Positions 47,856 through 55,918 of a stretch of DNA of 64,000 bases are shown piece after piece. The stretch's first letter is position 1, and each line of letters opens with the position of its first letter. Under the pieces are notes generated by a model. That model made no database searches. It was given only the letters and a program-made list of their open reading frames with translations, and was not told the origin of the DNA. The translations under genes and the position numbers were made by a program. Source of the stretch: CAYLSV01 sp964386435 (GTDB lineage Bacteria; Planctomycetota; Phycisphaerae; Tepidisphaerales; Tepidisphaeraceae). The stretch lies in assembly GCA_964386435.1 (NCBI GenBank), contig CAYLSV010000007.1, positions 12,655 through 76,654 of the forward strand. Reading direction: 5' to 3'.

Positions 47856-49202
47856 TCAAGGCACTGCAAGCAGCACCGCATCATCCGCGGCGATGCGCAC
47901 CGTCTTTCCATCCCCTGGCAAGGCGTCTTGACCGGGCAAATCGATGGCCTTCAGCGGCCGATCCGCAAGATCGGCGGCTTTGGCGATTGATTCGAGACTC
48001 AGGTGCGCGTCGCTGCTTCTGGACCGGTTGAACAGGCCCAGCCATCCGCTCCCCGGCTCACCGCGTCTGTCGGCCTGCCAGATGTCGACGTGACCCGCCG
48101 ACCGCAGCTGCTGCACGCACCGGGCGTTTTGGTTGCACGCGATCAAGGCGCGGCAGGTCAGTAGTTCATGATCGAGCCCGCCGAGCTGCGTCAGGTCGCA
48201 GCCCACCATGAGCGGGCTTGCGAAGATCGCTCGCTGGAGCATGAACGTCCGCTTCTGGGCGGGCGATAGCTCGCTCGACCTCGCCGACCCTTGGCCGCAG
48301 AACGCGAAGTCCTGTTCATTGCCGTCTTCGCTCGCGTTCGGCGTCATCTGCATCAACGCCCCGAACGGGATCATGTCGAGGTCGATCCACGGCCTGGGGC
48401 TTTGGTGCGCTTGCCAGGCCTTCATCGCGTCGAAGGTGCGCTCGATTGAGACGTGATCGTCCCAGATGTCCTTCGTGACCCGGAGCATTTGCGACCGCCG
48501 GTAGGTGCGGAGGTGCTCCTTCGACGTATCACCGCCGGGCGACAGGCTGACGACCATCGGGTGGCCGACGGCATCGACGGCATCCAGCATGGCGTCGATC
48601 TCGTCGGGGAACGCCGTGATGTCGTCGATTTTCAGGAAGTCGACGCCCCACTCGGCGAGCTTGGCGACGAGCGAGCGGTAGTACGCCCGGCCGCCCGGAT
48701 GCTGGACGTCGACGCCCACGTTCTGCGGGCACCACCGGCAGCCCCGATCCGGCAAAGCAATGTCCGCCGCCGTGAAGTCGGTGCCCAGCACCGGCAGACG
48801 CTGCTCGATGGCCTGCCGCGAAATGCCGCGCATCAGGTGCAGTCCGAACTTCACGCCCAGCGAGCGGGCCTGATCAATCAACGGCTCGAAGCCATTGGGG
48901 AACGACGAGGCCGCCGGTTCCGGGCGACCGAAACCGTCCAGGTTCAGCACTTCGGCGTGACGCTCCGCCGGGGCATCGGACCCCGGCTGGCGGGCGTACT
49001 CGCCGTGCCATCCGCCGTCGATCACGAAGTAGTCGTAGCCGTGCGGCGCGAGCAGCTTGTGAAACGCTTCAAGGTTGGCCTGAGCCCGCGTCTCATCGAT
49101 GTAGACGCCGAAGCCGTCAAAGCTGTTCCAGCCCATGGGAGGCCGAAGTGGCCACGCCGTGTCGTCGAGCGTCGATTCGGAAGATTCTGATCGAGAAGGC
49201 AT
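47856..49202 (-). CDS. GH27-like alpha-galactosidase family glycosidase
   Basis: A 448-residue TIM-barrel glycosidase of the GH27/GH36 (clan GH-D) kind. Conserved parts are PPMGWNSFDGFG at residues 21-32, FVIDGGWHGEY at 59-69, SLGVKFGLHLMRGISR, and WGVDFLKIDDI at 185-195, where Asp193 is the expected nucleophile; DIWDDH at 245-250 contains the likely acid/base. The C-terminal beta domain follows after residue 350. There is no signal peptide, so the enzyme should work in the cytoplasm on imported oligosaccharides. Retaining alpha-galactosidase, alpha-N-acetylgalactosaminidase or isomalto-dextranase are all possible. It fits the xyloglucan or galactan theme of the neighbouring genes. Confidence 0.83.
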   Translation of the reverse strand: MPSRSESSESTLDDTAWPLRPPMGWNSFDGFGVYIDETRAQANLEAFHKLLAPHGYDYFVIDGGWHGEYARQPGSDAPAERHAEVLNLDGFGRPEPAASSFPNGFEPLIDQARSLGVKFGLHLMRGISRQAIEQRLPVLGTDFTAADIALPDRGCRWCPQNVGVDVQHPGGRAYYRSLVAKLAEWGVDFLKIDDITAFPDEIDAMLDAVDAVGHPMVVSLSPGGDTSKEHLRTYRRSQMLRVTKDIWDDHVSIERTFDAMKAWQAHQSPRPWIDLDMIPFGALMQMTPNASEDGNEQDFAFCGQGSARSSELSPAQKRTFMLQRAIFASPLMVGCDLTQLGGLDHELLTCRALIACNQNARCVQQLRSAGHVDIWQADRRGEPGSGWLGLFNRSRSSDAHLSLESIAKAADLADRPLKAIDLPGQDALPGDGKTVRIAADDAVLLAVP

Positions 49203-49443
49203 GGGTGCTCCTGCGGGCGCTCAAGCGAACAGCGTGGCCGCTCACTCTACCATGTCGGTCGAACGTCGCGGCACGCGCTTGTCTGGCGAATCTCGAGAAC
49301 GGCCGGGCCTTCGGGTACCGGCGAAGAGCAGAGCACTAACGCCAAGCTGGAGTGCTTGCGTCGCCCGGCGGCAGAGGTTGGAAAGCGGTCGCTGCCGCCC
49401 GAGGATTCGTCGGCCGTACCGCGGTGTAAGGGCAGGTTCCCGT

Positions 49444-50226
49444 TCACCGCTTCTTGAGCCAGCCGAGGCCGCCGAGGGCGGTGAGGGTGGCCAGGCCGGC
49501 CCAGGCGGCGGCGGGGAGCGGTACGACGGTGGCTTCGCCCAAGTCGTTGCCGTCGTTGGTGGGGGCGAAGGTCAGGATCAGGGGGTTGAGGACGGCCTGG
49601 ACCGAGCCGCCGTTGAGGGTGGTGGCTTCGTGGAGGACGGTCAGGGCGTAGGTGCCGGCGGGGAGGGTGCCGGTCGCGGATTGGCTGCCGAGGGAGAAAT
49701 CAGGGCCGATGCCGGTGTAGAGCGGGGTCTGGCGGCCGGCGTCGTTGGTGGCGTTGTAGGCGACGTCGACGCGGGGGCCGTCGGGGCCGGTCAAGCTGAC
49801 GCTGCTGCTGAAGCGGGCGCCCTCGCCGCCGAGGTCGACGAAGCCCTCGACGCGATCGCCGGTCATGTCGCCGAAGCGGAGGTCGTAGTTCATCGCTTCG
49901 CCGAGGGTGAAGCGGGTCTGCAGCGCGTTGCCGGCGTTGGCGGTGACGCCGGAGAGGATTTCGAGGCCAAACGTTGCGACCACACCATCGCTGTCGAGGG
50001 TGCTGCGTTGGCCGCTGAGCACGACGTTGGCCGAATCGGTGCTGATGTCGGCCCGCAGTTCCTGGGCGCCGGTGTCGACGGTGGTTTGCACCTCATACCC
50101 GCCGGCCGCCCCGCCGCGGGCGGAGACGGATCGCTCGGCGCCGTCGTAGCTCGGGCCGGCCACCGCGGCGGCGGTGGCGACGAGCAAGGCGGCCGCGGCG
50201 GCGAGGTGGTTCATGTTCATGCCCAT
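49444..50226 (-). CDS. VPLPA-CTERM sorting protein
   Basis: A 260-residue secreted protein with signal peptide MNHLAAAAALLVATAAAVAG and a C-terminal VVPLPAAAWAGLATLTALGGLGWLKKR, the VPLPA variant of the exosortase sorting tail. The body is beta-rich (SADISTDSANVVLSG-type strands and VSLTGPDGPRVDVAYN) and resembles no named domain. Three clustered ATGs (50226, 50220, 50214) are possible starts. The 241-bp gap between it and the GH27-like gene, 49203-49443, shows no gene or known RNA. It diverges from the sigma factor gene across about 250 bp. Confidence 0.75.
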   Translation of the reverse strand: MGMNMNHLAAAAALLVATAAAVAGPSYDGAERSVSARGGAAGGYEVQTTVDTGAQELRADISTDSANVVLSGQRSTLDSDGVVATFGLEILSGVTANAGNALQTRFTLGEAMNYDLRFGDMTGDRVEGFVDLGGEGARFSSSVSLTGPDGPRVDVAYNATNDAGRQTPLYTGIGPDFSLGSQSATGTLPAGTYALTVLHEATTLNGGSVQAVLNPLILTFAPTNDGNDLGEATVVPLPAAAWAGLATLTALGGLGWLKKR

Positions 50227-50475
50227 GACTTTAACCGAAATGCCTGAAAACCCGGCAGTACAAAAGCAGCGGCGGGACGTCTGATAAATCGGCTTTTCTT
50301 GATAAACGGGGTGAGAAATTCGGGTTGCTCCTGCCGCTGGCGGACAACGCCTGCACGTCCCCAGCGGCTGCCGCACCTCATCGAGCGGGCGGCTTGTGTG
50401 TCTTGGCGAGAATCTTGATCCGGCAACGGAATGTTTCCGCGGTGGCCGCGTTATGCTCCGGGCGTGGCCGTCGCG

Positions 50476-51054
50476 ATGCCCCAACCCGTTGCCGAGGAGC
50501 CGACGGAGTTGGATCTGGTGCGGCGGCTGCGGGACGGCGATCAGGCGGCGGGTGCGGCGTTGGTCCGGCGGTACGAGCGGCCCCTGGGCGGCTACCTGCG
50601 GCGGCTGGCCGGCGACGTGTCGGCGGCCGAAGAGCTGCTGCAGGCGACTTGGACGAGCGTGCTGGAGCACCTCGACAAGTTCGACACCGACGACCCGACA
50701 GCCAACTTCAAGGCGTGGCTGTTCCGCATCGCCTCGAACAAAAGCCACGACCGCTGGCGGCGGGTGCAACGCGATCACCGCCTGCACCGCGGGTTGCGGA
50801 TGACGGCGGAGGTGGGCGGCTCGGCGGGTGCCGATGCCGCGGCGATGGCGGGGGAAGACGCCGACCGGTTGCGCACGGCGATCGACGCGTTGCCGCCGCC
50901 GCAGAAACAGGTGGTGCTGATGCGGTACTACGGCGGCATGAAGTTCACGGAAATCGCCGAGACGCTGGGCTGCCCGCTGAACACGGCGCTGGGCCGGATG
51001 CACAAGGCGATGCAGAAGTTGAAGATCGCGCTGGACGCGCAGGAGCCGATTTGA
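50476..51054 (+). CDS. ECF-family RNA polymerase sigma factor
   Basis: A 192-residue sigma70-like factor with region 2 (LVRRYERPLGGYLRRLAGDVSAAEELLQATWTSVLEHL, core AEELLQATW) and region 2.4/linker (FKAWLFRIASNKSHDRWRR), then region 4 (LPPPQKQVVLMRYYGGMKFTEIAETLG with the recognition helix CPLNTALGRMHKAMQKLK). It should direct RNA polymerase to a specific envelope- or stress-related regulon. In-frame starts also exist at GTG 50464 and ATG 50431; none has a clear ribosome binding site. The next gene begins with a TGATG overlap and encodes a membrane protein, the usual layout of a sigma factor with its anti-sigma partner. Confidence 0.88.
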   Translation: MPQPVAEEPTELDLVRRLRDGDQAAGAALVRRYERPLGGYLRRLAGDVSAAEELLQATWTSVLEHLDKFDTDDPTANFKAWLFRIASNKSHDRWRRVQRDHRLHRGLRMTAEVGGSAGADAAAMAGEDADRLRTAIDALPPPQKQVVLMRYYGGMKFTEIAETLGCPLNTALGRMHKAMQKLKIALDAQEPI

Positions 51055-51644
51055 TGAACGATTCCTTGACCCATCCCGACGCCGAACCTGCCGATGACGT
51101 GCCGGAGCCCGTGCGGCAGGCGTGGCTGGCGCTGGACGCAGACGACGCAGACGACGCCCCGCTCGATTCGCCCGAGGCCGAGCTGGAGCAACGGGTGTTC
51201 GCCGGGCTGGCCCAGGTGGACGCCGCCGGGCCGCGGCTGCCGCAGTTGCCGCCGGGCTGGCTGGCCGACGCGCTGGCCAAGGGCGAGGCAGGTGCCGAGG
51301 AGCCGGAGAATTCCGGCCACCGCGTGGCGTGGCGGCCGGCGGGGTGGGTGCTGTGGGTCAGCGCCGCGGCGTCGCTGCTGGCCGGAGCGGCGGTCTGGTG
51401 GGTCGCCGGCAGCACCGAGCCGACCGAGCTCGCCCCGCTGATCGCCAGCAACGGCTTCGCCGTTGACGGCGAACTCCTGGGCAACGACAACGCGGGCATC
51501 GACGTCGAGCAGGCGCTTCAGCGGGCCCAGCGGACGTTCGCGCTGGCCGATGAGTTGGCAATGGACGAGTGGGACGCGGCCGGCGAGGAACTCGACACGC
51601 TTTACTCGCTCAGCGACGCCGCGACGGGCGAGTTGATCCAGTGA
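51054..51644 (+). CDS. Membrane protein, probable anti-sigma partner
   Basis: A 196-residue acidic protein with one transmembrane segment at about residues 98-117 (WVLWVSAAASLLAGAAVWWVAG). The N-terminal 90 residues are cytoplasmic and proline/glutamate-rich, and the C-terminal part is acidic and helical. It overlaps the sigma factor gene by one base (TGATG), so it is likely an anti-sigma factor that tethers the sigma factor to the membrane. There is no zinc H-x3-C-x2-C motif, so the assignment rests on gene order and topology. Confidence 0.55.
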   Translation: MNDSLTHPDAEPADDVPEPVRQAWLALDADDADDAPLDSPEAELEQRVFAGLAQVDAAGPRLPQLPPGWLADALAKGEAGAEEPENSGHRVAWRPAGWVLWVSAAASLLAGAAVWWVAGSTEPTELAPLIASNGFAVDGELLGNDNAGIDVEQALQRAQRTFALADELAMDEWDAAGEELDTLYSLSDAATGELIQ

Positions 51645-51663
51645 CTTGAGGTGAGGTGACGTT

Positions 51664-52446
51664 ATGACCACGTTCTGCAAGCTGATTCCGCTGCTCGCCC
51701 CGCTGTTGCTCACTTCGGCGGCGGCGGCCCAAACCGACGACACGCCGACGACGCAGCCGGCAGTTGAGGTGTTGCCGCCGGACGCCCTGCCGTCGGACGC
51801 GTCGGGGCAACGGCCGGGCATCCAGGCCCGCATGGGGCAGGAGAACCCGCGGGCGCGTGACCTGATGCGGGCCGTGCGGGGCGAGCGGGAGGACCGCCGC
51901 GGCGACGGCCGATGGGGCCGGGGGCGGAACATGCTGGATCTGGCGTTGCTGCGACGGGCGGTCATCTTCTGGCAGCAGCAGACGCCCTACCGCGTCTCGT
52001 CGTACCTTGATCTGGAGACCGCCGCACGGCAGGGGTCGCAGGTGCCGGAGCTGGACCAGTACCGCCGCCGACTGGTGGGTGACTTCCTCGCGCTGGAAAC
52101 CACCCGCCGCCGGCTGGGCGACGACGCCTACGACCTGGCCCTGCGGCGGCACGTGCTCACCGACCAGCTCATCGAGGCCGGCTCCCGCTACCGCTCGGCC
52201 GAAGAGCCCAACGACCGCGCGTTCGTCCGGGCCGAGGTCGAAGCTTTGGCCGAGGCGCTCGTCGACGTCACCCTGCAGGAGCGGCAGATCCGCACTGAGG
52301 CCCTGCGGGCGGCGCTGGAGCGCATGACCGACCGCCTCGAAAGCGACACCGCCCGCCGAGGTGAACTGATCGGCGACCGCGTCGAGGCGGTGCTGGAAGA
52401 CCGCCCGATGGGCGACGACCGCCCGGGACGCGCCGGCCGCCCCTAA
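51664..52446 (+). CDS. Periplasmic helical protein of unknown function
   Basis: A 260-residue exported protein: signal peptide LIPLLAPLLLTSAAAAQ, a low-complexity Thr/Pro stretch (DDTPTTQPAVEVLPPD), an Arg/Gly-rich part (GEREDRRGDGRWGRGRN), then long charged helices (LRRAVIFWQQQTPYRVSSYLDLETAARQ; EALAEALVDVTLQERQIR). The helices resemble the periplasmic metal- or stress-sensing proteins often placed behind ECF sigma genes, but no family motif is present. It follows the putative anti-sigma gene by 19 bp and starts at an ATG with a GAGGTGA ribosome binding site, so it belongs to the same operon. Confidence 0.6.
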   Translation: MTTFCKLIPLLAPLLLTSAAAAQTDDTPTTQPAVEVLPPDALPSDASGQRPGIQARMGQENPRARDLMRAVRGEREDRRGDGRWGRGRNMLDLALLRRAVIFWQQQTPYRVSSYLDLETAARQGSQVPELDQYRRRLVGDFLALETTRRRLGDDAYDLALRRHVLTDQLIEAGSRYRSAEEPNDRAFVRAEVEALAEALVDVTLQERQIRTEALRAALERMTDRLESDTARRGELIGDRVEAVLEDRPMGDDRPGRAGRP

Positions 52447-52455
52447 CCTTCGGAC

Positions 52456-52791
52456 GTGCCGCTGGTCCCCGGGATTGCCGCCGTGATGGTTGCCGCGATC
52501 GGCGGGTACTACCTGCTGGTCAGCCCGGCGGCGCGGCGGTTGGCGGGGGTGGAGGAGGACCGGATCAACGTCCGCCGCGTCCGGCTGCGACGGCTCAACG
52601 GCTTGATCCTCATCGGGCTGGGCCTGGCGATGATGTTGATGTTCGCCGGGGCCGAGCGGAAGCTGCCGTGGCCGGTGGCAATCGGCGGGTTGACCGTGAT
52701 GCTGCTGCTGCCGATCGCGTTGGGGCTGGCGCTGTACGATCTGCGACTGACCCGCCGTTTGCGCGGCCCCCGGAACCCCGACTCGCCATGA
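52456..52791 (+). CDS. Small three-helix membrane protein
   Basis: A 111-residue protein from a GTG start. Three hydrophobic segments are visible: LVPGIAAVMVAAIGGYYLLVS, LNGLILIGLGLAMMLMFAG and WPVAIGGLTVMLLLPIALGLALYDL, with arginine-rich loops between them. I recognise no family. Its stop overlaps the next gene's ATG by 4 bp (ATGA), so it is part of the operon that runs from the sigma factor to the DUF192 protein. Confidence 0.6.
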   Translation: MPLVPGIAAVMVAAIGGYYLLVSPAARRLAGVEEDRINVRRVRLRRLNGLILIGLGLAMMLMFAGAERKLPWPVAIGGLTVMLLLPIALGLALYDLRLTRRLRGPRNPDSP

Positions 52792-53243
52792 AGACGTTCG
52801 CCCTGTGCCTGCTGCTGATCCTGCTTGCCTTCGCCGAGCCGCAGGCGTTGCCCACCGTGCCCGTGCGGTTGGGCACGACGACGTTCACGCTGCAGATCGC
52901 CAACGACCCCGACGAACGGGCAACGGGTTTGATGCACGTCGAGGCGATGCCCCAGCAAGGCGGGATGATCTTCGTCTTCCCGCAGGCCGCCCGGCGGACG
53001 TTCTGGATGAAGGACACGCTGATCCCGCTAGACATCCTGTTCCTCAGCGCCGGCGGCCGGGTGCTGAACGTGGAGCGCATGGTGCCCGGCAACACCGACG
53101 ACCCGGCCAGCCGCGCCAGCAGCGCCGGACCGGCCAAGTGGGTCATCGAACTCAACGCCGGCATGGCAAAAGCCGCCGGCGTCCGGCCGGGCGATGTCAT
53201 CCGCATCCCCCCCGCCGCCCGCCGGGCGGACGACGCGCGGTGA
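52788..53243 (+). CDS. DUF192 family protein
   Basis: A 151-residue exported protein with a signal peptide (FALCLLLILLAFAEP). The DUF192 core is clear: ERATGLMHVEAMPQQGGMIFVFP, RTFWMKDTLIPLDILFLSAGG and VIELNAGMAKAAGVRPGDVIR. Members are small beta-barrels of unknown biochemical role, widespread in bacteria and archaea. It ends the ECF-sigma operon; its ATG overlaps the upstream stop as ATGA. Whether it belongs functionally with the sigma factor cannot be told. Confidence 0.85.
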   Translation: MKTFALCLLLILLAFAEPQALPTVPVRLGTTTFTLQIANDPDERATGLMHVEAMPQQGGMIFVFPQAARRTFWMKDTLIPLDILFLSAGGRVLNVERMVPGNTDDPASRASSAGPAKWVIELNAGMAKAAGVRPGDVIRIPPAARRADDAR

Positions 53244-53288
53244 CGCCGAGCACGTCGCAGTTACCTTGAACTTCTAACAATCACCCGG

Positions 53289-53714
53289 TCAGCTCGGGCG
53301 TTTGCGTTTGGGCACGTACGGGTTGTCGGGCTCGACGAGGTTGTCCTTCTGGACCGTCTCGCCGCGTTGGGTCTTGATCTTGCCCAGCACACGGCCCTCG
53401 GGGTCGATGTAGAGGCGGCCGCCGTCGTTGGTCGCGCTGCCGCCGACGGTGCCGGTGACGATCACCTTCGCCCCGCGGGCGACGAACAAATCGCCGGTCA
53501 CGTTGCCGTAGATGTGCACCCGGCCGCCGTACTCGACGGTCATATCGCCCTGGATGTTGCCGCGGACCCAGAACTTTCCCTTCTCGATCACCCGGACCAT
53601 GCCGATGATCGTGCCCCAGAGCGTGTACCGCTCGTAGATGATCACGTCGCCGTAGACCCGGCCCCGCTCCTCGCGCATCGAGGGCGCGTCGTCTTTCGTC
53701 TCTCTCTCGCTCAC
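53289..53714 (-). CDS. Bactofilin-like polymer-forming protein
   Basis: A 141-residue protein with a right-handed beta-helix repeat of the bactofilin/DUF583 kind: about every 17-20 residues an xxGxVxGDVxIxxxxxVxG unit, visible in GRVYGDVIIYE, IQGDMTVEYGGRVHIYGNVTGDLFVARGAKVIVTG and GRLYIDPEGRVLGKI (the glycine-valine spacing is the signature). The short flanking tails without predicted structure are also usual. Bactofilins self-assemble into filaments used for cell shape and positioning. It is shorter than typical examples and the first repeat contains an unusual aromatic YERYTLWG. Minus strand, between the ECF operon and another membrane protein gene. Confidence 0.6.
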   Translation of the reverse strand: MSERETKDDAPSMREERGRVYGDVIIYERYTLWGTIIGMVRVIEKGKFWVRGNIQGDMTVEYGGRVHIYGNVTGDLFVARGAKVIVTGTVGGSATNDGGRLYIDPEGRVLGKIKTQRGETVQKDNLVEPDNPYVPKRKRPS

Positions 53715-53768
53715 GCAACAACCTTACACCACGTCCAGCCGCGCGGCAGCTTGAGCGATTTGAGCGGC

Positions 53769-54533
53769 TTACCGGTCCGTGACGACCACATCCGAGCCCG
53801 ACCCGCCGACAACCGTGGTCTCGGCGTAGTGCTGCTCGTCCACATCGGCGATGCCGTCGTCGTCGCGGTCGGTCGGGTCCTTCGTCGGCCGGCCGATCTT
53901 CGTCATTGCCACGGCCACCAGCACGATCCCGAACAGCGGCCACAACACGAACCGGCCGAACCGCAGGTAGGTGTCCAGCGCGCCCCAGTCGTCGCCGAAC
54001 TTGCCGTACGCCCACAGCTCGCTCGTGAGCCACAACGCCCCGGGCACGGCGAACTCGCCCACCTCGTACACCGCGTCGTGAAAGAAAATCTGCCACGGCA
54101 TGATCACGAACGCCGCCAGGAGCGCCCAGCCGAACCCGCTGAGCGAATGCGCCACCCCCAGCCGCCGGTCGGCCACCAGGACCAGCGCCTGAGCCAAGCC
54201 GACGATCGCCAGCATGAACGCGAACACCGTCGCCACGAACACGCCCAAGCTCATCAAGAACCGCAGCAGCCGCCCGGTGGCGTTCAACTCGGCCGAGGCG
54301 AATTCCGTCGGATCGCCCGTCGCAACCACCGCGGTCGTCTCCACCGCCTCCGTTGTCGCCGGGGCCGCGTCACTCAGCGCCAGAACGTCGTACTTGTACA
54401 AAAAGAACAGCACGATCTGCGTCAGCAGCACGAGGATGACGACCAGCGCCAACAACGTCCGCCACTTCCGCAGCTTGAGCAGCGCGGCGGCGTAATCGGG
54501 ACCAAGCGGCGTCGGGTGGGGCGTGAGACTCAT
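53769..54533 (-). CDS. Multi-helix membrane protein with Asp-rich tail
   Basis: A 254-residue protein with about four membrane segments (LLALVVILVLLTQIVLFFLYKY; LMSLGVFVATVFAFMLAIVGLAQALVL; GWALLAAFVIMPWQIFF; FVLWPLFGIVLVAVAMT), a periplasmic loop rich in Thr and Ala after the first, and a C-terminal DRDDDGIADVDE stretch resembling a calcium-binding loop of the thrombospondin type 3 kind. I recognise no family. It is divergent from the AAA ATPase gene across 162 bp. Confidence 0.55.
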   Translation of the reverse strand: MSLTPHPTPLGPDYAAALLKLRKWRTLLALVVILVLLTQIVLFFLYKYDVLALSDAAPATTEAVETTAVVATGDPTEFASAELNATGRLLRFLMSLGVFVATVFAFMLAIVGLAQALVLVADRRLGVAHSLSGFGWALLAAFVIMPWQIFFHDAVYEVGEFAVPGALWLTSELWAYGKFGDDWGALDTYLRFGRFVLWPLFGIVLVAVAMTKIGRPTKDPTDRDDDGIADVDEQHYAETTVVGGSGSDVVVTDR

Positions 54534-54577
54534 GGCGTGCGGCGCAGTGTTGCAGGGAACGGACGTTCTAGCAAGGT

Positions 54578-54684
54578 GTCATTTGTTCTTTGTCATTGGT
54601 CCTTTGTCCTTCGTGAAGACCGAGCGACGTGGCCCGTTCAAGCGAGGGCAACGGACAAACAACCAAGAACAAAAAGCCAAGGAC
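54578..54684. repeat. AT-rich imperfect inverted repeat upstream of AAA gene
   Basis: TTTGTTCTTTGTCATTGGTC continued by CTTTGTCC (54581-54608), and its approximate inverse at 54653-54684, GGACAAACAACCAAGAACAA followed by AAAGCCAAGGAC. Both arms are much richer in A and T than the surroundings and are built of TTTGT / ACAAA words. It lies between the divergent genes ending at 54533 and starting at 54696. Confidence 0.55.
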
Positions 54685-54695
54685 TATTCTCCACC

Positions 54696-55850
54696 ATGTC
54701 CGCCACGTGGCAGAGTTTCGAGCGGTTCAAGCAGCGCGGCCTCGACGCCCGGCGGGCCGGGCAGTGGGATTCGGCCCGCACCTACCTGCTGGAGGCCGCC
54801 CGGAATATGACCCAGCTCGCCAAGGACGCCAAGGGCGAGGAACTGCGTGACGCCCGCGAGCAAACCGCTCGCAAGCTGCTGGCGCTGGCCAAGGACTGCG
54901 CCGACGCCCGCGACGGCAAACGCCCCCCGCCCGGCGTCCGCCGCAAAAGCGGCAAAAGTGGCCGCGAGGAGATGGCGGAAAGCGACGGCGAGGACGCCAA
55001 CGACGGCAACCGGTTCCTCGTCAAGGAAAAGCCCGGCGTCACCTTCGCCGACGTCGCCGGGCTCGAGGACGTCAAGCAGGACATCCGCCTGAAAATGCTC
55101 CACCCGTTCGAGCACCCGGAACTCGCCGAAAAGTTCGGCATCCGGGCCGGCGGCGGCGTGCTGCTCTACGGCCCGCCCGGCACCGGCAAGACCATGCTCG
55201 CCAAGGCCACCGCCGGCGAACTCGACGCCGCCTTCTTCACCGTCAGCCCCGCCGAGGTGCTGAGCAAGTGGGTCGGCGAGGCCGAGCAAAACCTGCAGGC
55301 CCTGTTCGCCGCGGCCAAAAGCGAACCGCGGAGCGTGATTTTCATCGACGAGATCGAGGCCCTCGCCCCCGCCCGCCGCGACGAGGGCGGCAGCGGCGTG
55401 ATGCAACGCCTGGTCCCGCAACTGCTCCAAGGCATGGAGGGCTTCCACAAGAACAAGGAAAGCAGCATCCTGTTCATGGGCGCCACCAACGTCCCGTGGC
55501 AGATCGACGCCGCCGTGCTCCGTCCGGGCCGGTTCGACGAAAAGGTCCACGTGCCGCTGCCCGACGAGCCGGCCCGTCGGAAAATGCTTGACCTCTACCT
55601 CGCCCACCGCCCCCTCGCCGACGGTTTGGACCTCGACGCCCTCGCCGCCCGCCTCGCCGGCTACAGCGGGGCCGACATCAAGTACATTTGCGACCGCGCC
55701 GCCGTCCTGCCGTTCCTGAAGAGCGTTGCCGGCGACGCCGCCGTCATCGACGCCGCCATCCTCGACGCCGTCCTCGACGAAACGCCGCCCAGCGTCTCAC
55801 CCGCCCAAACCGCCCGCTTCCGCCAATGGGAACAAGCCCGCGGCACCTGA
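54696..55850 (+). CDS. Vps4/katanin-like AAA ATPase with MIT-like N-terminus
   Basis: A 384-residue AAA ATPase. Residues 1-75 are helical (FERFKQRGLDARRAGQWDSARTYLLEAARNMTQLAKDA) and look like the MIT or TPR-like domain that precedes the ATPase in Vps4, spastin and katanin. The ATPase module has VTFADVAGLEDVKQDI, Walker A GPPGTGKT at about 159-166, Walker B VIFIDEIEAL at about 214-223, and the second region of homology FMGATNVPWQIDAAVLRPGRFDEKV with its arginine fingers. The C-terminal helices end in KYICDRAAVLPFLKS. In eukaryotes relatives of this meiotic clade remodel membrane filaments or microtubules; bacterial members are found in PVC bacteria. Substrate here is unknown. Confidence 0.82.
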   Translation: MSATWQSFERFKQRGLDARRAGQWDSARTYLLEAARNMTQLAKDAKGEELRDAREQTARKLLALAKDCADARDGKRPPPGVRRKSGKSGREEMAESDGEDANDGNRFLVKEKPGVTFADVAGLEDVKQDIRLKMLHPFEHPELAEKFGIRAGGGVLLYGPPGTGKTMLAKATAGELDAAFFTVSPAEVLSKWVGEAEQNLQALFAAAKSEPRSVIFIDEIEALAPARRDEGGSGVMQRLVPQLLQGMEGFHKNKESSILFMGATNVPWQIDAAVLRPGRFDEKVHVPLPDEPARRKMLDLYLAHRPLADGLDLDALAARLAGYSGADIKYICDRAAVLPFLKSVAGDAAVIDAAILDAVLDETPPSVSPAQTARFRQWEQARGT

Positions 55851-55918
55851 GCCCGCGGCAACGCCGGTGCAGTCGGTTGCACCTCGTGCTGCTCCTGTTG
55901 AGGAGCGTGCGGCGCCCA

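Noticed and set aside
53367..54695. Upstream extension of the Vps4-like ATPase to 827 residues
   Set aside because: The extension is antisense to two plausible genes and rich in His, Arg and Gln; the ATG at 54696 begins the MIT-like domain directly.
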